DNA of 60,000 bases from Takakia lepidozioides (taxonomy: Eukaryota > Streptophyta > Takakiopsida > Takakiales > Takakiaceae): the NCBI GenBank assembly GCA_030704615.1, contig CM060731.1:14572001-14632000 (forward strand). The letters are read 5' to 3'. Position numbers and translations under genes: made by a program. Under the pieces are notes generated by a model. The model was not told where the DNA came from, did not search any database, and saw only the letters and a list, made by a program, of their open reading frames with translations. Shown piece after piece: positions 32,226 to 44,300 of this stretch. Numbering within the stretch: the first letter of the stretch is position 1; every line of letters begins with the position of its first letter.

Positions 32226-34910
32226 ACTTGTGCCTGCGCACCTGGGAGCCGAACTTGCTTGGGAAGAGGCTTGAGCCAAAAAAAAAACTTGACAAAAGCT
32301 AAAAGAGCAGGAAATGGCGATACCATGCGGGAGGCATGTCACTACATTTTGTTCGCTTCTTGTTTGCCCGTGCAACGGTCACACACAGCGATAGAGATGA
32401 TAAGATCTGAAGGCGAAAGACGACGATGTGGAGAAGAAAACGAACAAGACTCTGGCACCGGTCCCAAGCCAAAAAAAAAAGAAAAGACGCGCAGCACGCC
32501 CCACCTGAACGAGACAACGGTACTGCGACACTCAAAAGAGCAGAGAGCACTAAGAAACTGCCTCCGATCCAGACGACGATGTGAAAAAATAAATGCAGCA
32601 AGCTGGTGTAGTCAAGTAGCGAAGGAGAACACACACGACGCCGCAATGAACTGCAAAATCTCGCGAGCAAACAAGAAACAACAGACTCTCCGCGCAGTGT
32701 GTGGGGGGGCTCGGAGGCGGAGACGAGAGAGGGAGGTCCAGAAGACTGACGAGTCCAGGAAGCAGAGCGGGGCATCCATCTTTTACCCACCATCTCTCGC
32801 CTTCCAATTAAACGGTCCAGATGCACCATCCTGAAGCTTGAACGGTTCGGAGCGCGAGGAAGTCGGAGGAGAACAGTCAAACTCAAGGGAAGTGAAAAGA
32901 CGGCGGTCAATGAGTCCACTGCCCGTAAAAAACCACTCAACGGCCCCGATCGGAATTGACGGACACGATCTCCTTTCAGGATAGAAAATGTGAAAAGGTT
33001 TATTAACGGTGACAGCCGTCATTTGCCACCCTTTATTAAACGGTGGCATCCACCCAAGAGAGCCGGACGAATAACGGTGCTTCATCTATCGATTCTACAG
33101 AGAATAAAACGAGATGTGGTCAGTAGCCCAGGCGTATGAATGAATGAACATTCACGCGTGCCACCCGATTGGCGCCAGGAAAGGGTGCTGGCACGCCAAC
33201 GGTCAGATTGCCGCCAAGAGTGTCAGTTTCGCCAGCATCGCCAGGGCTTTCGCCGTCGAGGCTTCAACCAGTATCGCCATATGCGTCGCCAGTATTCCCT
33301 CGACGATTCCAGCATCTCCAGTTGTGCGTGTGACGGATAATAAAGTCCGTCCATACATTCAATGAGATGTGGGGTGCAACGTTCCCGCCTCGGGGCTGCG
33401 GCAGCCACGTATTGAAGCCTTTTGAGCAATGGGCATGGAAACATTGTCGACCTCTTTCCATACTTTTGATCCGCCATCACTGCACTTCTTGTCCCCATTT
33501 ATTGACATTGAGTGCTAGTTAATGCTCACGAGGTGACGTTGCCTCGAGTAAGTTGTGTATTGGGAACCCAATCCCTAATGTGTGCTTCATCGCTTATTAC
33601 TAGTTCTTCCTAGGCCTTCGATATAACAAAATCTTGTCAGAGTTTGGTGTTGGGTCAGTGCAGTTCCTCTCAATATATGAAGAGGGCATCTTGATGGTAA
33701 GACATCTTGTGCATGACCTGTTCAGACTTCAGACTTCAGACCCCTGCGAGCTGACTCTCTCTGCTTGGGGCACTGCCCCTGTTTGCAGTGGTGGCCGAAA
33801 GGGGATTGATTTCTCCCTCTGGTGTTTCCTTGGAAATAAATAAAATGTTACCTTTCTATAAGCTGAGGCAAATTGCAGACATGATGACTGTCTTCCCTTC
33901 ACTCTATAGGCTTCACTATCCCTTGCTTGTCATCTCTAGTGTGCTAATACTGAATGAACTACGCAACTGACTTTCCTCCTCCATTCTCCCAAGCAGTCAA
34001 AGAACAGCATGCACTCCCTCTCTTTGGTTTAATTCAGCAAAATTCTAACTAACATCGTTCCTAATCTAAAACCCTAAGGCAGCATTGAATGTGGAATCAC
34101 AATGCTGGTATCAGATCAAAGCAGTAGCAGCAGTACTAAATATTCCATGACTTCAGGTCTACTGCACCACAAATGGAAGCACTGACTCTAGAATATCCTA
34201 TTTGGATTTTATTTTTCTTAAAGGAAACCTGGGATCTGGGAATATCCTGATTGGATTTCCATGAAAGATTTCAGATCGACATCTGGCCCACTACTATACT
34301 ACTATACCTGCTGATTATCAATATTGAGTCGCCAACATCTAGAAAGGTCCCAGGAGTTGAAGTTTCACACTCTCATTATGATGAAGGGGCCTGATTTATG
34401 AGCGGTCACTCACTCCTGGGTTTTCCTTTTTTCTTAATAAAATAAGACCCATAATTCTGATCTTTCTAGATCTTCTTTCTCTCTTTTTTACTTTTCAAAG
34501 CTAAAACTGGCCTCCATCCAGTTAAACAAAAAACAAAATGACTATATCATCAACCGTGCAACTCACTATGCAGAGAGTGTCCCATGGTGGAACTCATCAT
34601 ATAGTGTTTGGCGGGTATATCTTTTACTCAGGTACATATCCAGATATATAACCTGATGTAGCAGATCTTATGTTAATCAAAAAAAAAAAAAAAAGGTATA
34701 TCCGTACCCTACAGTATCGTTTTGCAGTATCAGCCAATCGAGATTAATGCACTACAATCCCTCATAAGCCATATCCCTCGCATACTAAGGTGGTGCTCTG
34801 AATCCTTCCACCACAGAAGAGGTTCCATCTACCAATAAGAGGTAGAAAGTCCCTACTGTGACAATTGGAACTTGCCTTCAACACATTTGATTGAAGTGAC
34901 TAAACACCAA
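32226..34910. other. Intergenic; OTU gene leader and unassigned sequence
   Basis: The first 700 bp are the purine-rich leader and promoter side of the OTU gene. Long frames on both strands (32259-32834 plus, 32940-32299 minus) overlap completely and look like composition effects. A compact GC-rich island at about 33.15-33.48 kb has short frames on both strands that I cannot place. A run of about 17 A lies at 34.68 kb. The rest is featureless. Confidence 0.4.
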
Positions 34911-34919
34911 GTTTTAAGA

Positions 34920-35474
34920 ATGTACTCATAAGACATTGTTTGTAGTAGCCTTGTGGCCATAGACCCGGCCCCCAGTTTGGGCAGAAAGAAAGGAAATAGA
35001 CACTATCTTTGTGAGGGCTCGCTTCAGTAGTGCGACTTACATTGGTACAAACAACTAGTTCAGGCTATCCACACATCCTCTAGAAAGCCCTTCACATTCA
35101 CATCAATCTGCTGTGTGTGAGCAGTACACCCCAAACAGGGCCAGGGCTTTAGGCTGAGCCTCCAGATTTTCGAAGTTGGTGAACAGAGGTGCAGGAAGAA
35201 TGTTCTTGATGTTCCTGAAGAGCGTCACTCTCTGGTGAGAATACCACGGCCAATGTATCAGAAAATGGATATTGTCTTCAGGCTGCCCACACATCGGGCA
35301 ATTACTATCTCCTTTTCCTCTCTGCATCTGTTTATTGTTCAAAGGTAAACTCCCCGCCCCAAGTTAAATATCAGTCTAGTGCTGAGGGTAGGTAGGCCCT
35401 TCAGATCATCCTTGTAGTCATCACCCATGTCACAGACTGGAACCAAGTTCAAGGAAGTTTTATGCCCTAACTTC
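34920..35474 (-). mobile_element. 5'-truncated LINE copy with 9-bp target-site duplication
   Basis: Reading on the minus strand, this copy covers the C-terminal zinc-motif segment (CPMCGQPEDNIHFLIHWPWY, with one conserved Cys changed to Trp) and the 3' terminus ending in GAGTACATT. The word GTTTTAAGA is present at both edges, 34911-34919 and 35475-35483. That is a likely 9-bp target-site duplication, and it fixes both ends. Frameshifts and stops show that it is inactive. Confidence 0.88.
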
Positions 35475-35703
35475 GTTTTAAGAGGGTGACACAGAGAGTT
35501 TTGCAACATGACAAAGAAAGAACCTGTCTACTGCCTGTGACAAGGTCCCCTTTAACTCATGGGGTTACAGTTCACCTAATTACTTGCTACTTCATCTGTT
35601 AGGAGCAGGATATCTCACAGCTTCCTCATCCACTATGACTCTGTGCAGCCTTCCCTTACACCTCTGCACACAAACAGAAACAGACTTTTTTGTCACATCA
35701 CTA

Positions 35704-35724
35704 AGAGAGAGAGAGAGAGAGAGA
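35704..35724. repeat. (GA)n microsatellite
   Basis: An uninterrupted AG/GA run of 21 bp (CT on the minus strand), about 200 bp from a LINE 3' end. Confidence 0.9.
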
Positions 35725-35927
35725 TGATTTCATGGCAAGAAACTAAGACACACAAACATGGATGACATCTACAGCTGCAAGTGAAAAGCAGAAGAACTGA
35801 GAAAACAGGGGAAAAACACAAAACAACAACACAGCCAAGTGCAAGTTCCGAGCCCTGCACAGCCTCTCTCCAGGAGCACAGAGGGCATAGTATTCAGCTG
35901 TGCTTGCCTCAGATAAAGGAAAGAATA

Positions 35928-35995
35928 TGTACTCATGCCGTTCCCTGCAAACGTTGGCTTGCCATAGCCTTACTGCCATCGATCCCCCAAGAAAC
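35928..35995 (-). mobile_element. Solo LINE 3' end, divergent subfamily
   Basis: Minus-strand 3' terminus ending CATGAGTACAT. It shares AAACGTTGGCTTGCCATAGC (plus strand) with the small piece at 18087-18150 in the ABC1K array, and differs from the main subfamily's TTTGCCGTAGCCTTGTGGCC. The two solo ends therefore define a second subfamily. Confidence 0.7.
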
Positions 35996-36227
35996 TAACT
36001 GTACTAGAGTTTTTTTGGGGGTTCGCACCCATCAGGGTTTAGCTTATCCCTGCAACTCAGCTGCAGGTATTAACTTATTTTCCCACAACTGCCATGAAGG
36101 CGCTCACAGAGGCACCTGTCCGCGTCCAAACTTGACAGCCCAGTTGCAGGGTTATTGATTTTAGTTTTACAGCCCTCCGTTTACCACAGAAATGACATGT
36201 CTGTCACTCTGGATTGTGTGATAATGA

Positions 36228-36247
36228 AAGAGAGAGAGAGAGAGAGA
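36228..36247. repeat. (GA)n microsatellite directly after the SYS1 stop codon
   Basis: A 20-bp AG run on the plus strand, CT on the transcribed minus strand, beginning 1-2 bases after the SYS1 stop. It is therefore the start of the SYS1 3' UTR. Confidence 0.85.
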
Positions 36248-36248
36248 T

Positions 36249-37814
36249 TTAACCTAGACGAATGTTTCGAATGGGAATATCCTTCAACTCGCGCCGCATG
36301 CATAGCCACTCGCCAAGAAGTGCCGTGACTACCACGCACACAGTATACACTAGCCACCACGTGAACGAGGAAGGCAAACCGTTGTAGAGAAAGCAGAAGA
36401 ACAGATGAATAATGTACATGGTGGCCGTAAAATCCAGACACTTTTTGGCTCTCTCTACTAATAGAAACAGGTACCCAGCTCTGTCACACCATCCCACATC
36501 CGTGTCAGCAAAACCACACCAAATAAACTGCCCACTCCACCCCCAACGCATACACCTTTTCTTCTGCTTCTTTATACAATGCCTCATTTACAAGGCAATA
36601 ACCAGTATGGAAAGTTTAATATCCAAGACCCATGTCAATTTTCATTGCCCTAAGCTCCACCGGTGACAATTGACAAAGAGATTTGAGTACAGCCTCGGTG
36701 TTTAGTTACTGTCAGGTGACATTTATCCCGATCATTCTGTATCATAATCTTGCATTCCATGGTGAGACACCGGTCATAAAAGAAAAACTAAAACATTCCT
36801 TGCTCATGGATAATTAGGTCATGAAAAGGTCATTCTAGATCAGATGTGACACCTCTCACTGGCATGCTTCTAGTTTAGTAAAGTACCTCTCACAAAATTG
36901 ATCCTCCTCGACATCCACACATCCAGTAATCTTTGCTGACCATTATCTAGTTCATAATCTAGAAAGGGTCTCCAGTTGTGAGCAGCTTCACAATTGACAT
37001 ATGCTACTAAACTTGCTCCTGCAGCTTGCTATGGGAACATTTGTTGGAACAGCTAGATTCCAAGCCTGCTCCTGACAAGCCCAAAAATGAGACTGACAAA
37101 AGTCAAGGCTATTGAATCCTTGACCTCAAACACAAAAACCCTAAAAGAGACCTAACGTGAAAATCCCTCTCTCTCACAAATCACAGAGGCAACATTCCAC
37201 CACTGAATCAAGACTTCAGCCAGTGGAGCTACTCCTGGTCTCTTATCTTAATCTTCCTTCATTTTATTCACTTTTGAGCTTCACAAAAACTGGGAACGGA
37301 GTACATGGCCAGAAGATTGTGCTGAAGTGAACATTGAGCTGTTTCTACGACAGTAGCGAATCGACAGTGTGCTTCGGTGACAGATTCTGTACTAGTGGCC
37401 GTTTGAGGCCGAATTTTATACCCTGGTTGGTGAAAAACCTACAGTTTTCTCAAGCATCGCATGTCCACCAGGACCACGCTTTCGACGCATGGAAACGAAA
37501 GCCATAGCAAAAGTATACAGGTAACGGTCTATCTTTTGATGAGCATCATGATTTCACACACAAACGACCAGAGGAAGGAGAGAATCGCACCCGGACAACG
37601 AATTGAGAAAATGAGCAGCAATAGTCCACCGTCCAATGTACGAAGACCCGGTGACAAGAGAATAATCAAAGAAATACTTGAGTGTCAATCTAGATACTTG
37701 AGTCCCCACAAATGCCCACAAGAGAAGCCCCATACTGATATAGTATAGGCACTGTATGCACACTATCTGCCCAACAATCAACCATGGGTCCCATATCATG
37801 GCCCCATAAAACAT
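36249..37814 (-). CDS. SYS1: SYS1, Golgi integral membrane protein
   Basis: SYS1 is a four-pass trans-Golgi protein that recruits the small GTPase ARFRP1/ARL3 for vesicle trafficking. Two exons, 37814-37591 and 36480-36249, join in phase 2 to give 151 residues, the usual length. Exon 1 begins MFYGAMIWDPWLIVGQIVC, the near-invariant start of the family, and contains YFFDY. Exon 2 has KKCLDFTATMYIIHLFFCFL, YNG, FTWWLVY and the C-terminal LGEWLCMRRELKDIPI. Hydrophobic spans lie near residues 10-35, 50-75, 85-105 and 110-135. The intron (37590-36481) has consensus GT and AG ends. The frame is open for some distance upstream of the ATG, but that sequence is Arg-rich and unlike the family. Confidence 0.96.
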
Positions 37815-39938
37815 CGCGTTCAACCGTCTCCGGATTGCTTCCTGCACAGCTCCACCGAGCCCAGTAGGGCGCGTGCCTCGGCGTCTGCCCTTCCCCTCCG
37901 TGGTGAATCTCTGCACTGCGCCAGTGAGAAAAGGATCCCACGACAGGCCCTTCCTATGCATACAAGATGTGCGCATAAGACCGGTGTGGACAGACCTGAT
38001 AGGGTTGAGACTGTACAGGTGGGTTATTCAGACTTAGGTTATACTTCCTTGCTTCTATTAATTTGATTTTTAAAGGGCTTCAATCTTCAATCTTCAATCT
38101 TCAATCCCCCTAGACAAAAACAAAAACAATGTGGAAGGGGATGATGAGGCTTTCGTCGGAGGAATGTAAGTATGCTCTCCTGATTTGCAGGGTTGTTGTG
38201 TTCTGCCTGCGGCGTTGCAGAAGTTGCGCACTCGGAGATTCCTAGGTGTGGTGTCTGGAGCTGCAGTGGTAGTGCAGCTTAAATTTATGGGCTCCAGCTG
38301 ACCGTATACCTCAATCAAGTACCTATTAGAGAAGAACGGGTTGTGACCCCAATCACAGGCCTTCGAAAGTGCCAACTTGGTAGCACTTTACGATCGCTAA
38401 TAAAGGATTTTACCTCTTATAGGTAGTTAAAATCGTTCATCTTTCTCTGGGTGTAGTACACTCCGCCAAGAAAAAACCTGTGTTCGATGATTGTCAGAAG
38501 ATAAAGTCTTAAGAAGAGGCTCTTCTCTGTCATGACTGCTGCCAAGGACAAGCCAACATGGGCGTCCTTGGTATGGCCACAGTAGCCAAGTGGCTTGAGT
38601 AATGCACAGGGACAGCCAAAGAGCTAGAAATATGGTATCAAAAATCACCAGGCCAAAGCTGGAGACATGTAAGCAGGTACACAGGTTCATGGTGTTTGGG
38701 ACAAATGGAAACCAGTGTGCTCTGCTTCACTGGTTGTTCAGCAGTAGGTCGTTCTTGCGAAGATCTTTCGATCCCTTCACCCTCTTCCCTGTCACAACCC
38801 ATGAGGTTGTTAAATTTATCACAAAGTTCAGAACATCCAGCATAGCCGTCGCAGTTACTGCACGTCATCTTTGCTTTGGAGCCTCACCACCTCAAGTTCA
38901 AACGATATCTGCTCCGGCAGCTTAAGTTGCTCTTTGTATGGTTAGAATCGGCTTTCTGAATCAGCCCGGCCATCTTCCAATCCAAGTGTTTTGCTCAACA
39001 CAGCTCAGCAAAACAGGGTGAAGGCCTAGAAGCCACCCCTATGCAGCCATCAACGTCTGTCTGAGCTTGCTCTCCCTGTCTTACCTCTTGCACAAACTGA
39101 GTGGATTAGTGAAGTTTATATAGCTGTGAATTAAACAACAAGGAATCAGCCTGTGCAAAGATTTACATGCAGATTGCGAAAGTGTGCCAATTCCACTTCA
39201 GCTAGCGGGTAATCGTGATTTATCTGCTATCTCCATTGTCAAGTAAAGGGTTATATAAATTGATTCATGGAGGGATGAGGCTTCAGAGAAGCTCCAAAAA
39301 TTTACGGGAGCGGCCGAAAGTAGGGACGCTTGGACCCCGCAGAGGTGTGTGTTCAGAGGCAGGGGTGTCAGCACGACAGTCCGTCCCTAACCGGTCATAG
39401 GACTGTCGCCTTCACCCTCGTTAAGGACTGATGTGTCTGCAAGCGAAGAGCAGCGTCTATATAGCTTTTCAGCGGCAAGTTGTGGCCAATCGATAAGGGA
39501 TAATTCAAAGAATTCTTCTGTCACGCAAAAGTAAGGACAATAGTATCGCTGGGGAAGTTATCGTGTGGAGATAGCGTGGTATTAATATCAGGATGGTCGA
39601 AAAGAACACATTAACATTTGATGGAGTTGATTAACCCTAATTGTATTTTCAGCATCTCGTTTCTTCTCCACAACTTTGACGCTACGAGGAGGGAGGAGGT
39701 TGCGTGGACATTTCCTACTTAGGCACTGAAATCGTGCTTGTTCATGAGGGAATTGTCACCGATATAAATCTCTTTAGGTGCATTCGGAATGGATGCAGAC
39801 ATGCTACAACCAGAGGCAGGATCAACACGGGTTCTGTCGTCATTGCACCTTGGATTTTCAGGTATTAGCAGCCTTTGAGACAACCTTTTCCCAAATCTTC
39901 TGTTTCCACGACAGTCGAAATCGGAAGTTGAATTTTAG
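37815..39938. other. Intergenic, no gene found
   Basis: SYS1 leader and then unassigned sequence. A short (CTTCAAT)4 repeat lies at about 38080-38105. A plus-strand frame at 38602-38925 (107 codons) overlaps a minus-strand one and matches nothing I know. Confidence 0.4.
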
Positions 39939-40902
39939 AAGTCCCTTCCGTAGGACCAGAGGCCAGACCCTCAATTCGAGAGAACGCTATTGCTTCCGTC
40001 AATATGGCTGCCAGGAAGAGTGCTGATTTGGTTGAATTTGATGTCCAGGTGATAATCATACACACTTATCTGGGGTCTATCAGGCATCTCGTTTTGGAAT
40101 TGCATTCGAAGATTCTTCATTCGTGGTTATAAACTGGCTTGATGGCGTCTTAAAAATATTGAGTTGAGGCCAAGCGACCAAAGATGGCGTGCAATTGTTT
40201 TCCATGACAATTACATCATCCCAGTTGATAAGGTATGGTTGAAGCAGGAACAAATTCCCATTTTCTTTTTCATTGCTTGTCATGGTAGGTCATGGCAGCC
40301 TCTGGTTTAGTCTGCACAAATAGGGGTGTTGGTTGTTCTTCCGGGCCAAGGCAGTTGCTACATTTGTTTTTTTGTGCCAGAGTGTGTGATCCACCTAGTT
40401 CTCTGCCAGATACTTGGTTACAGTATAAATACTCCATCCACTGCTCCTAATGGATTTTCTGAAATTGTTTGTTGTGAATCCAGGTGGATTGCATGGCATA
40501 GTTAGGGCATTCTTCAGAATCCCAGTCTTGTGTTGCTGGTCAAGAATGCAGGATGTGCCACTTCACTGACAGCAAGCTCGAGCGTGAGTATGACACATCA
40601 TGCTGGCAGTTGTCAAATATTTACTTGTGAATAGCGGGAAATTAGTGTTGTATCATGAACTAAAGAAAAGTTGAGGAACAAGAGGTATTGTTCTCACATT
40701 AAATATGATGAGGCTCACTATTTCTAACAGTTTTTGGCATTCTTTATTAGTGAAGAAAAGCTAGCTGTATAGTTTTGAGGGTGGTTAGCAAACTGACTTC
40801 TGATCCATGCAGCAATGTCAAGGAAGCTCTACAGTTCCAGGAAGAATACAGGGTCAATGGTGTGATGGTGGACCATGTTTTGGAGATTGTGACAGTTACA
40901 CG
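39939..40902 (+). pseudogene. Glycerophosphodiester phosphodiesterase, N-terminal and C-terminal pieces only
   Basis: GDPD enzymes hydrolyse deacylated phospholipids to glycerol-3-phosphate. Exon-like pieces in order: 39939-40048 with IRENAIASVNMAARKSADL and VEFDVQ; 40164-40232 with AIVFHDNYIIPVDK, carrying the catalytic FHD; 40484-40583 with GLHGIV and, one frame over, NPSLVLLVKNAG; 40813-40902 with NVKEAL and NGVMVDHVLEIVTV, the typical C-terminal segment. The core exons with GFNIE and SSF should lie between 40232 and 40484, but only 250 bp of unrelated sequence is there. The third piece needs a one-base frameshift, and its exit phase fits the fourth poorly. The GHRG exon was not found. I call this a broken gene. 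The missing middle matches the minus-strand fragment at 46 kb. Confidence 0.65.
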
Positions 40903-41081
40903 GTAATTGCAGCAACCTTCTGCCACCTCCAGTTTTGTAGTAAGAATCGAGCCTCCCTTGACATTGAAGGGACTGGCAGTGGTTTGATCTCCTACAAGGT
41001 ATTTCTGGTTTGTTCCTCCCACCGGAGAATTGCCTGTCCCCATTCTTCCCCATTCTGTCTATCAGGGGTTCTGTCTATCAG

Positions 41082-41368
41082 GGGAATTGTGCCTATACTT
41101 CTGTTTACCAACTTTGAAAGTCTCGAAAGCCCAGGCCCTTTTGGGGCATAGTTATTGAGCAAACCACACACAGCATATTGATGCCTGTTTAAAGGGATTT
41201 CTAGAGGATATCTGGAAAACCCGGATCAATTTTTTATTTCAAGGTAAGTCTTACTACCGACGTCAGCCCCTGACAGAGGTAGGTTCTGTCCCTTTGTGTT
41301 CCACTCAAACTGGGCGCGGGGTCAATGGCCACAAGGCTACGGCAAACGACCTCTTATGAGTACATTCG
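41082..41368 (+). mobile_element. 5'-truncated LINE 3' end
   Basis: About 285 bp matching the 3' end of the long LINE copy. It includes the end of the coding part (FLEDIWKT) and the non-coding terminus GTCAGCCCCTGACAGAGGTA...GGCCACAAGGCTACGG...GAGTACATT. No convincing target-site duplication and no CT tail. Confidence 0.85.
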
Positions 41369-44300
41369 TTTCAGAAGGTCCTGTCTTTCTAACAGAAATA
41401 TCTGTAGCTTCCTTTTGCCCTGGAGCTGATCTCAAGTTCAATTCTTACGGTGTAGAGCACTCACAGGCCCACAGCGTTTTCCACCCTTGACTGCAAAATG
41501 TGCAGCTCTGGCCACCTTTTTATTCATAACTAAAGACATGCTCAGATCTTCAAAACCTGACCGTAGAATCCTCATTACTCCCCTACTTACACCGGGAAAT
41601 TCTTGGCATCTTACTGCTAGAATTGGAATCTTGTGGTTTTTGAGTCAGTATGAAAATTTCTACAACCTCTGCAGAGTAGGCACAAAATTTGCAAATCTTT
41701 CCATTATTCCTGAACGGCTTAGCCACTTGAAACCCAATCCTACAGGAAATGTGCCTATCATCATTATGGTGGCCACTTTCTCCCTAAATTTTATTTACCT
41801 CATTTGTATTGGTCGGGAAGGGGTCCATGATATTCCACACTTTGCCACCTTTCTTGGGTTTGAGACAACAATTCATGTGTTGTTTGCAATGTTGTTATGA
41901 TTCTACAGTTTTTTGGATTTTTTTCGGTTTCTTTGTTGTCGAGGAAGCACTAGCCCCAGAGGCGCAAGCAAATGGGCCTCGAGGGGAAATAGATTCCCTC
42001 CTGGCCCCCTAAGGGTGCAAAGAGATACCTTGCACAAGGGTTTGAAATTTGAACTCTCCACCCAACCATAGAAAACAAACAAGCAACAAGCTAGTCTTCC
42101 CCTTTGAGCTCTTCCTATTTATACTCAAGGTCTATACCGAGATTTAGCTGAGACGACTATAGCATAACTACATGCTCAAAACTTTCGAAGTTATTTCCAA
42201 CTGCTATTTTGGTAGTTTGACTTGAATCATTGCTAGTTTAAGCTAATTGAGGCTTAGCACTGAGGTTAACTATGACTTGTCAGTACTGCTATTATGGCAT
42301 TGTGACTTGTCATCACAATAACTCAAGAGTAAAAATAACTTGGTAAGGAGTTGATTTCCAACCGTTGCACATTTGTATGTGTTTTTGTCAAAAAGTAGGG
42401 AAATGGCGCTGCAGTTCATATTAAGATCGCCTAATACCGAGTTATTAGCCAACACGGGACCACTAGGAGATCAATTGGATAGTGCAGAGAGTGATATCTA
42501 GATGATCTTGGGATCAAATCTTGATATATAGTTGGGTGTGGTATGTTCTTCTTCCCTTTCCCTTGGGCAGTGTCCCATCAGCAAGCTTTCACTACAAGAC
42601 TAAAATGAAAGAGGTTATTTTTTCCTCTCACTATAATTAAGGGGCCTGATTTGTGAGCCGCTTCTTGCTCCCAGGTGTTTCCCTTTTTAAAAATAAAAAA
42701 TATCATGGGCAAGCCCTAAAGTCCAAGAGACCCTTTTCCAATATTGAGGAAGTACATTTTGGGTGTACTCTTTGCAGATCTTAGTACTTTTTAATGGTTT
42801 CAATTGCAATTAAACTTTTGAGAACATAGCCTTTCTTACATTGACAGTAGTTTCCGAGATATAGACTTTTTTAGAACACAAGGGTCATGTGAAATTTGGA
42901 GGGGCCATGGAAAGTTTACCCTTTGTATGCCAATCACAATTGGGCCATGGTTGGGCCCACTCAAGCGCCACATTTGTAAACTCTTCCCTTGGATCTAGAA
43001 TTTTCTTACCATTCTTACTATTGTGTTGCATTTCACATGCTCACAGGAAGGATTGAGTGAAACATCTCACTATCAAGGAGTCACTCTCACCATAGCTGTT
43101 CATTTTGGACATGAGTTCGGATAGCCTCTAAAAATGACAACTAAGGCTTGGCATGGTAACTCCGTACAAATCTAGTAGATTCCAACCATGAAACGTCGAG
43201 GCTAAGCTCTCCAGAAAGCGGTCCGAACCTGTGAACAAAACTCACTTAGCATGAATGTCTCGCCAAAACTATAATCAAATGAATATACCAACCTCAACAA
43301 GGAATAAGCTCATTTGATTGCTAAAACTTACTCACTCTCGCATTCCAATGAGCATTCATATTCATTCATATCCCTTAACATTCCAACATATCCAACCAGA
43401 TATTTGAAAACAAACACTATCTGACAAGAGTTTCGCATGGAGAGACTCATTTGGGAGAGAGAAGCCATGAAACACTCCAAGACAACTCATTTGTGACCCA
43501 TGAGCTTTACCGGATTAATTTTCTAGAGTAATTGTTTAGGTCATCCTCAACAAGTATACGACTACTAGATCGGCCAAATATGAAATGATGGGCACATGTG
43601 ATAATGGTCCTGATACCTTAGCATTACGAAAACATATTATGCTTCATTAAAATTCAGTATTTTTAGATATTTTTTATATCCTCCACCAAAGTATAGTCTA
43701 AAGAAATCGTTGACACACTTATGTGCCGGGCTTAAATCAAAAGACATGATTCGAATTAAAAAAATCAAAAATTGGATACAGCGCTGGAATAACGTACAAA
43801 TTGGATATACCAAACCTTTTCGCCTTACGGAAATCATTTCCTAAATAGAGTAATGTTGCAATCGTGGATAGATTAGATATCTCAAACCCTTTCGCAGCGC
43901 GGACGTGATCTATTCAACGAGACATATTGACAACTAGTTTTATTCGAATTATAATTATGGTGATATAGTGGAAGGGTTCATGAGGGAAAGTACGATAGCT
44001 AGATTTGATATCCCAACAAATAATAATTACAGATCCATGAGAAACAGTTCACATCCCTCAATTCATATCCTCCATATTGGTTCAAAAGCATGCAGGTTTT
44101 TGAACACAAATACTATCAGACAAGAGTTCCGTGTTGGGAAACTCTTTTGATACGACAAAGCAGTTCAAATCCCTCATATCAGTTCAAAAGCATGCAAGTT
44201 TCGAAAACAAACAATGTCAGACAAGGGTTCCGTGTTGAGAAACTCTTTTGTTACGGCAAAGCAATTCAAATCCCTCACTTTCTATCCCTCCATATCGGTT

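Noticed and set aside
32259-32940. Long overlapping frames on both strands (191 and 213 codons) upstream of the OTU gene
   Set aside because: Both are low-complexity products of a purine-rich leader, overlap each other fully and match no family.
40164-40232. Apparent frameshift before the FHD motif of the plus-strand GDPD piece (reading ATKDGV in another frame)
   Set aside because: An acceptor at TTGAG|TTGAGG gives an in-phase 23-codon exon without any shift, so this position alone does not prove a pseudogene. The missing core and a later shift do.
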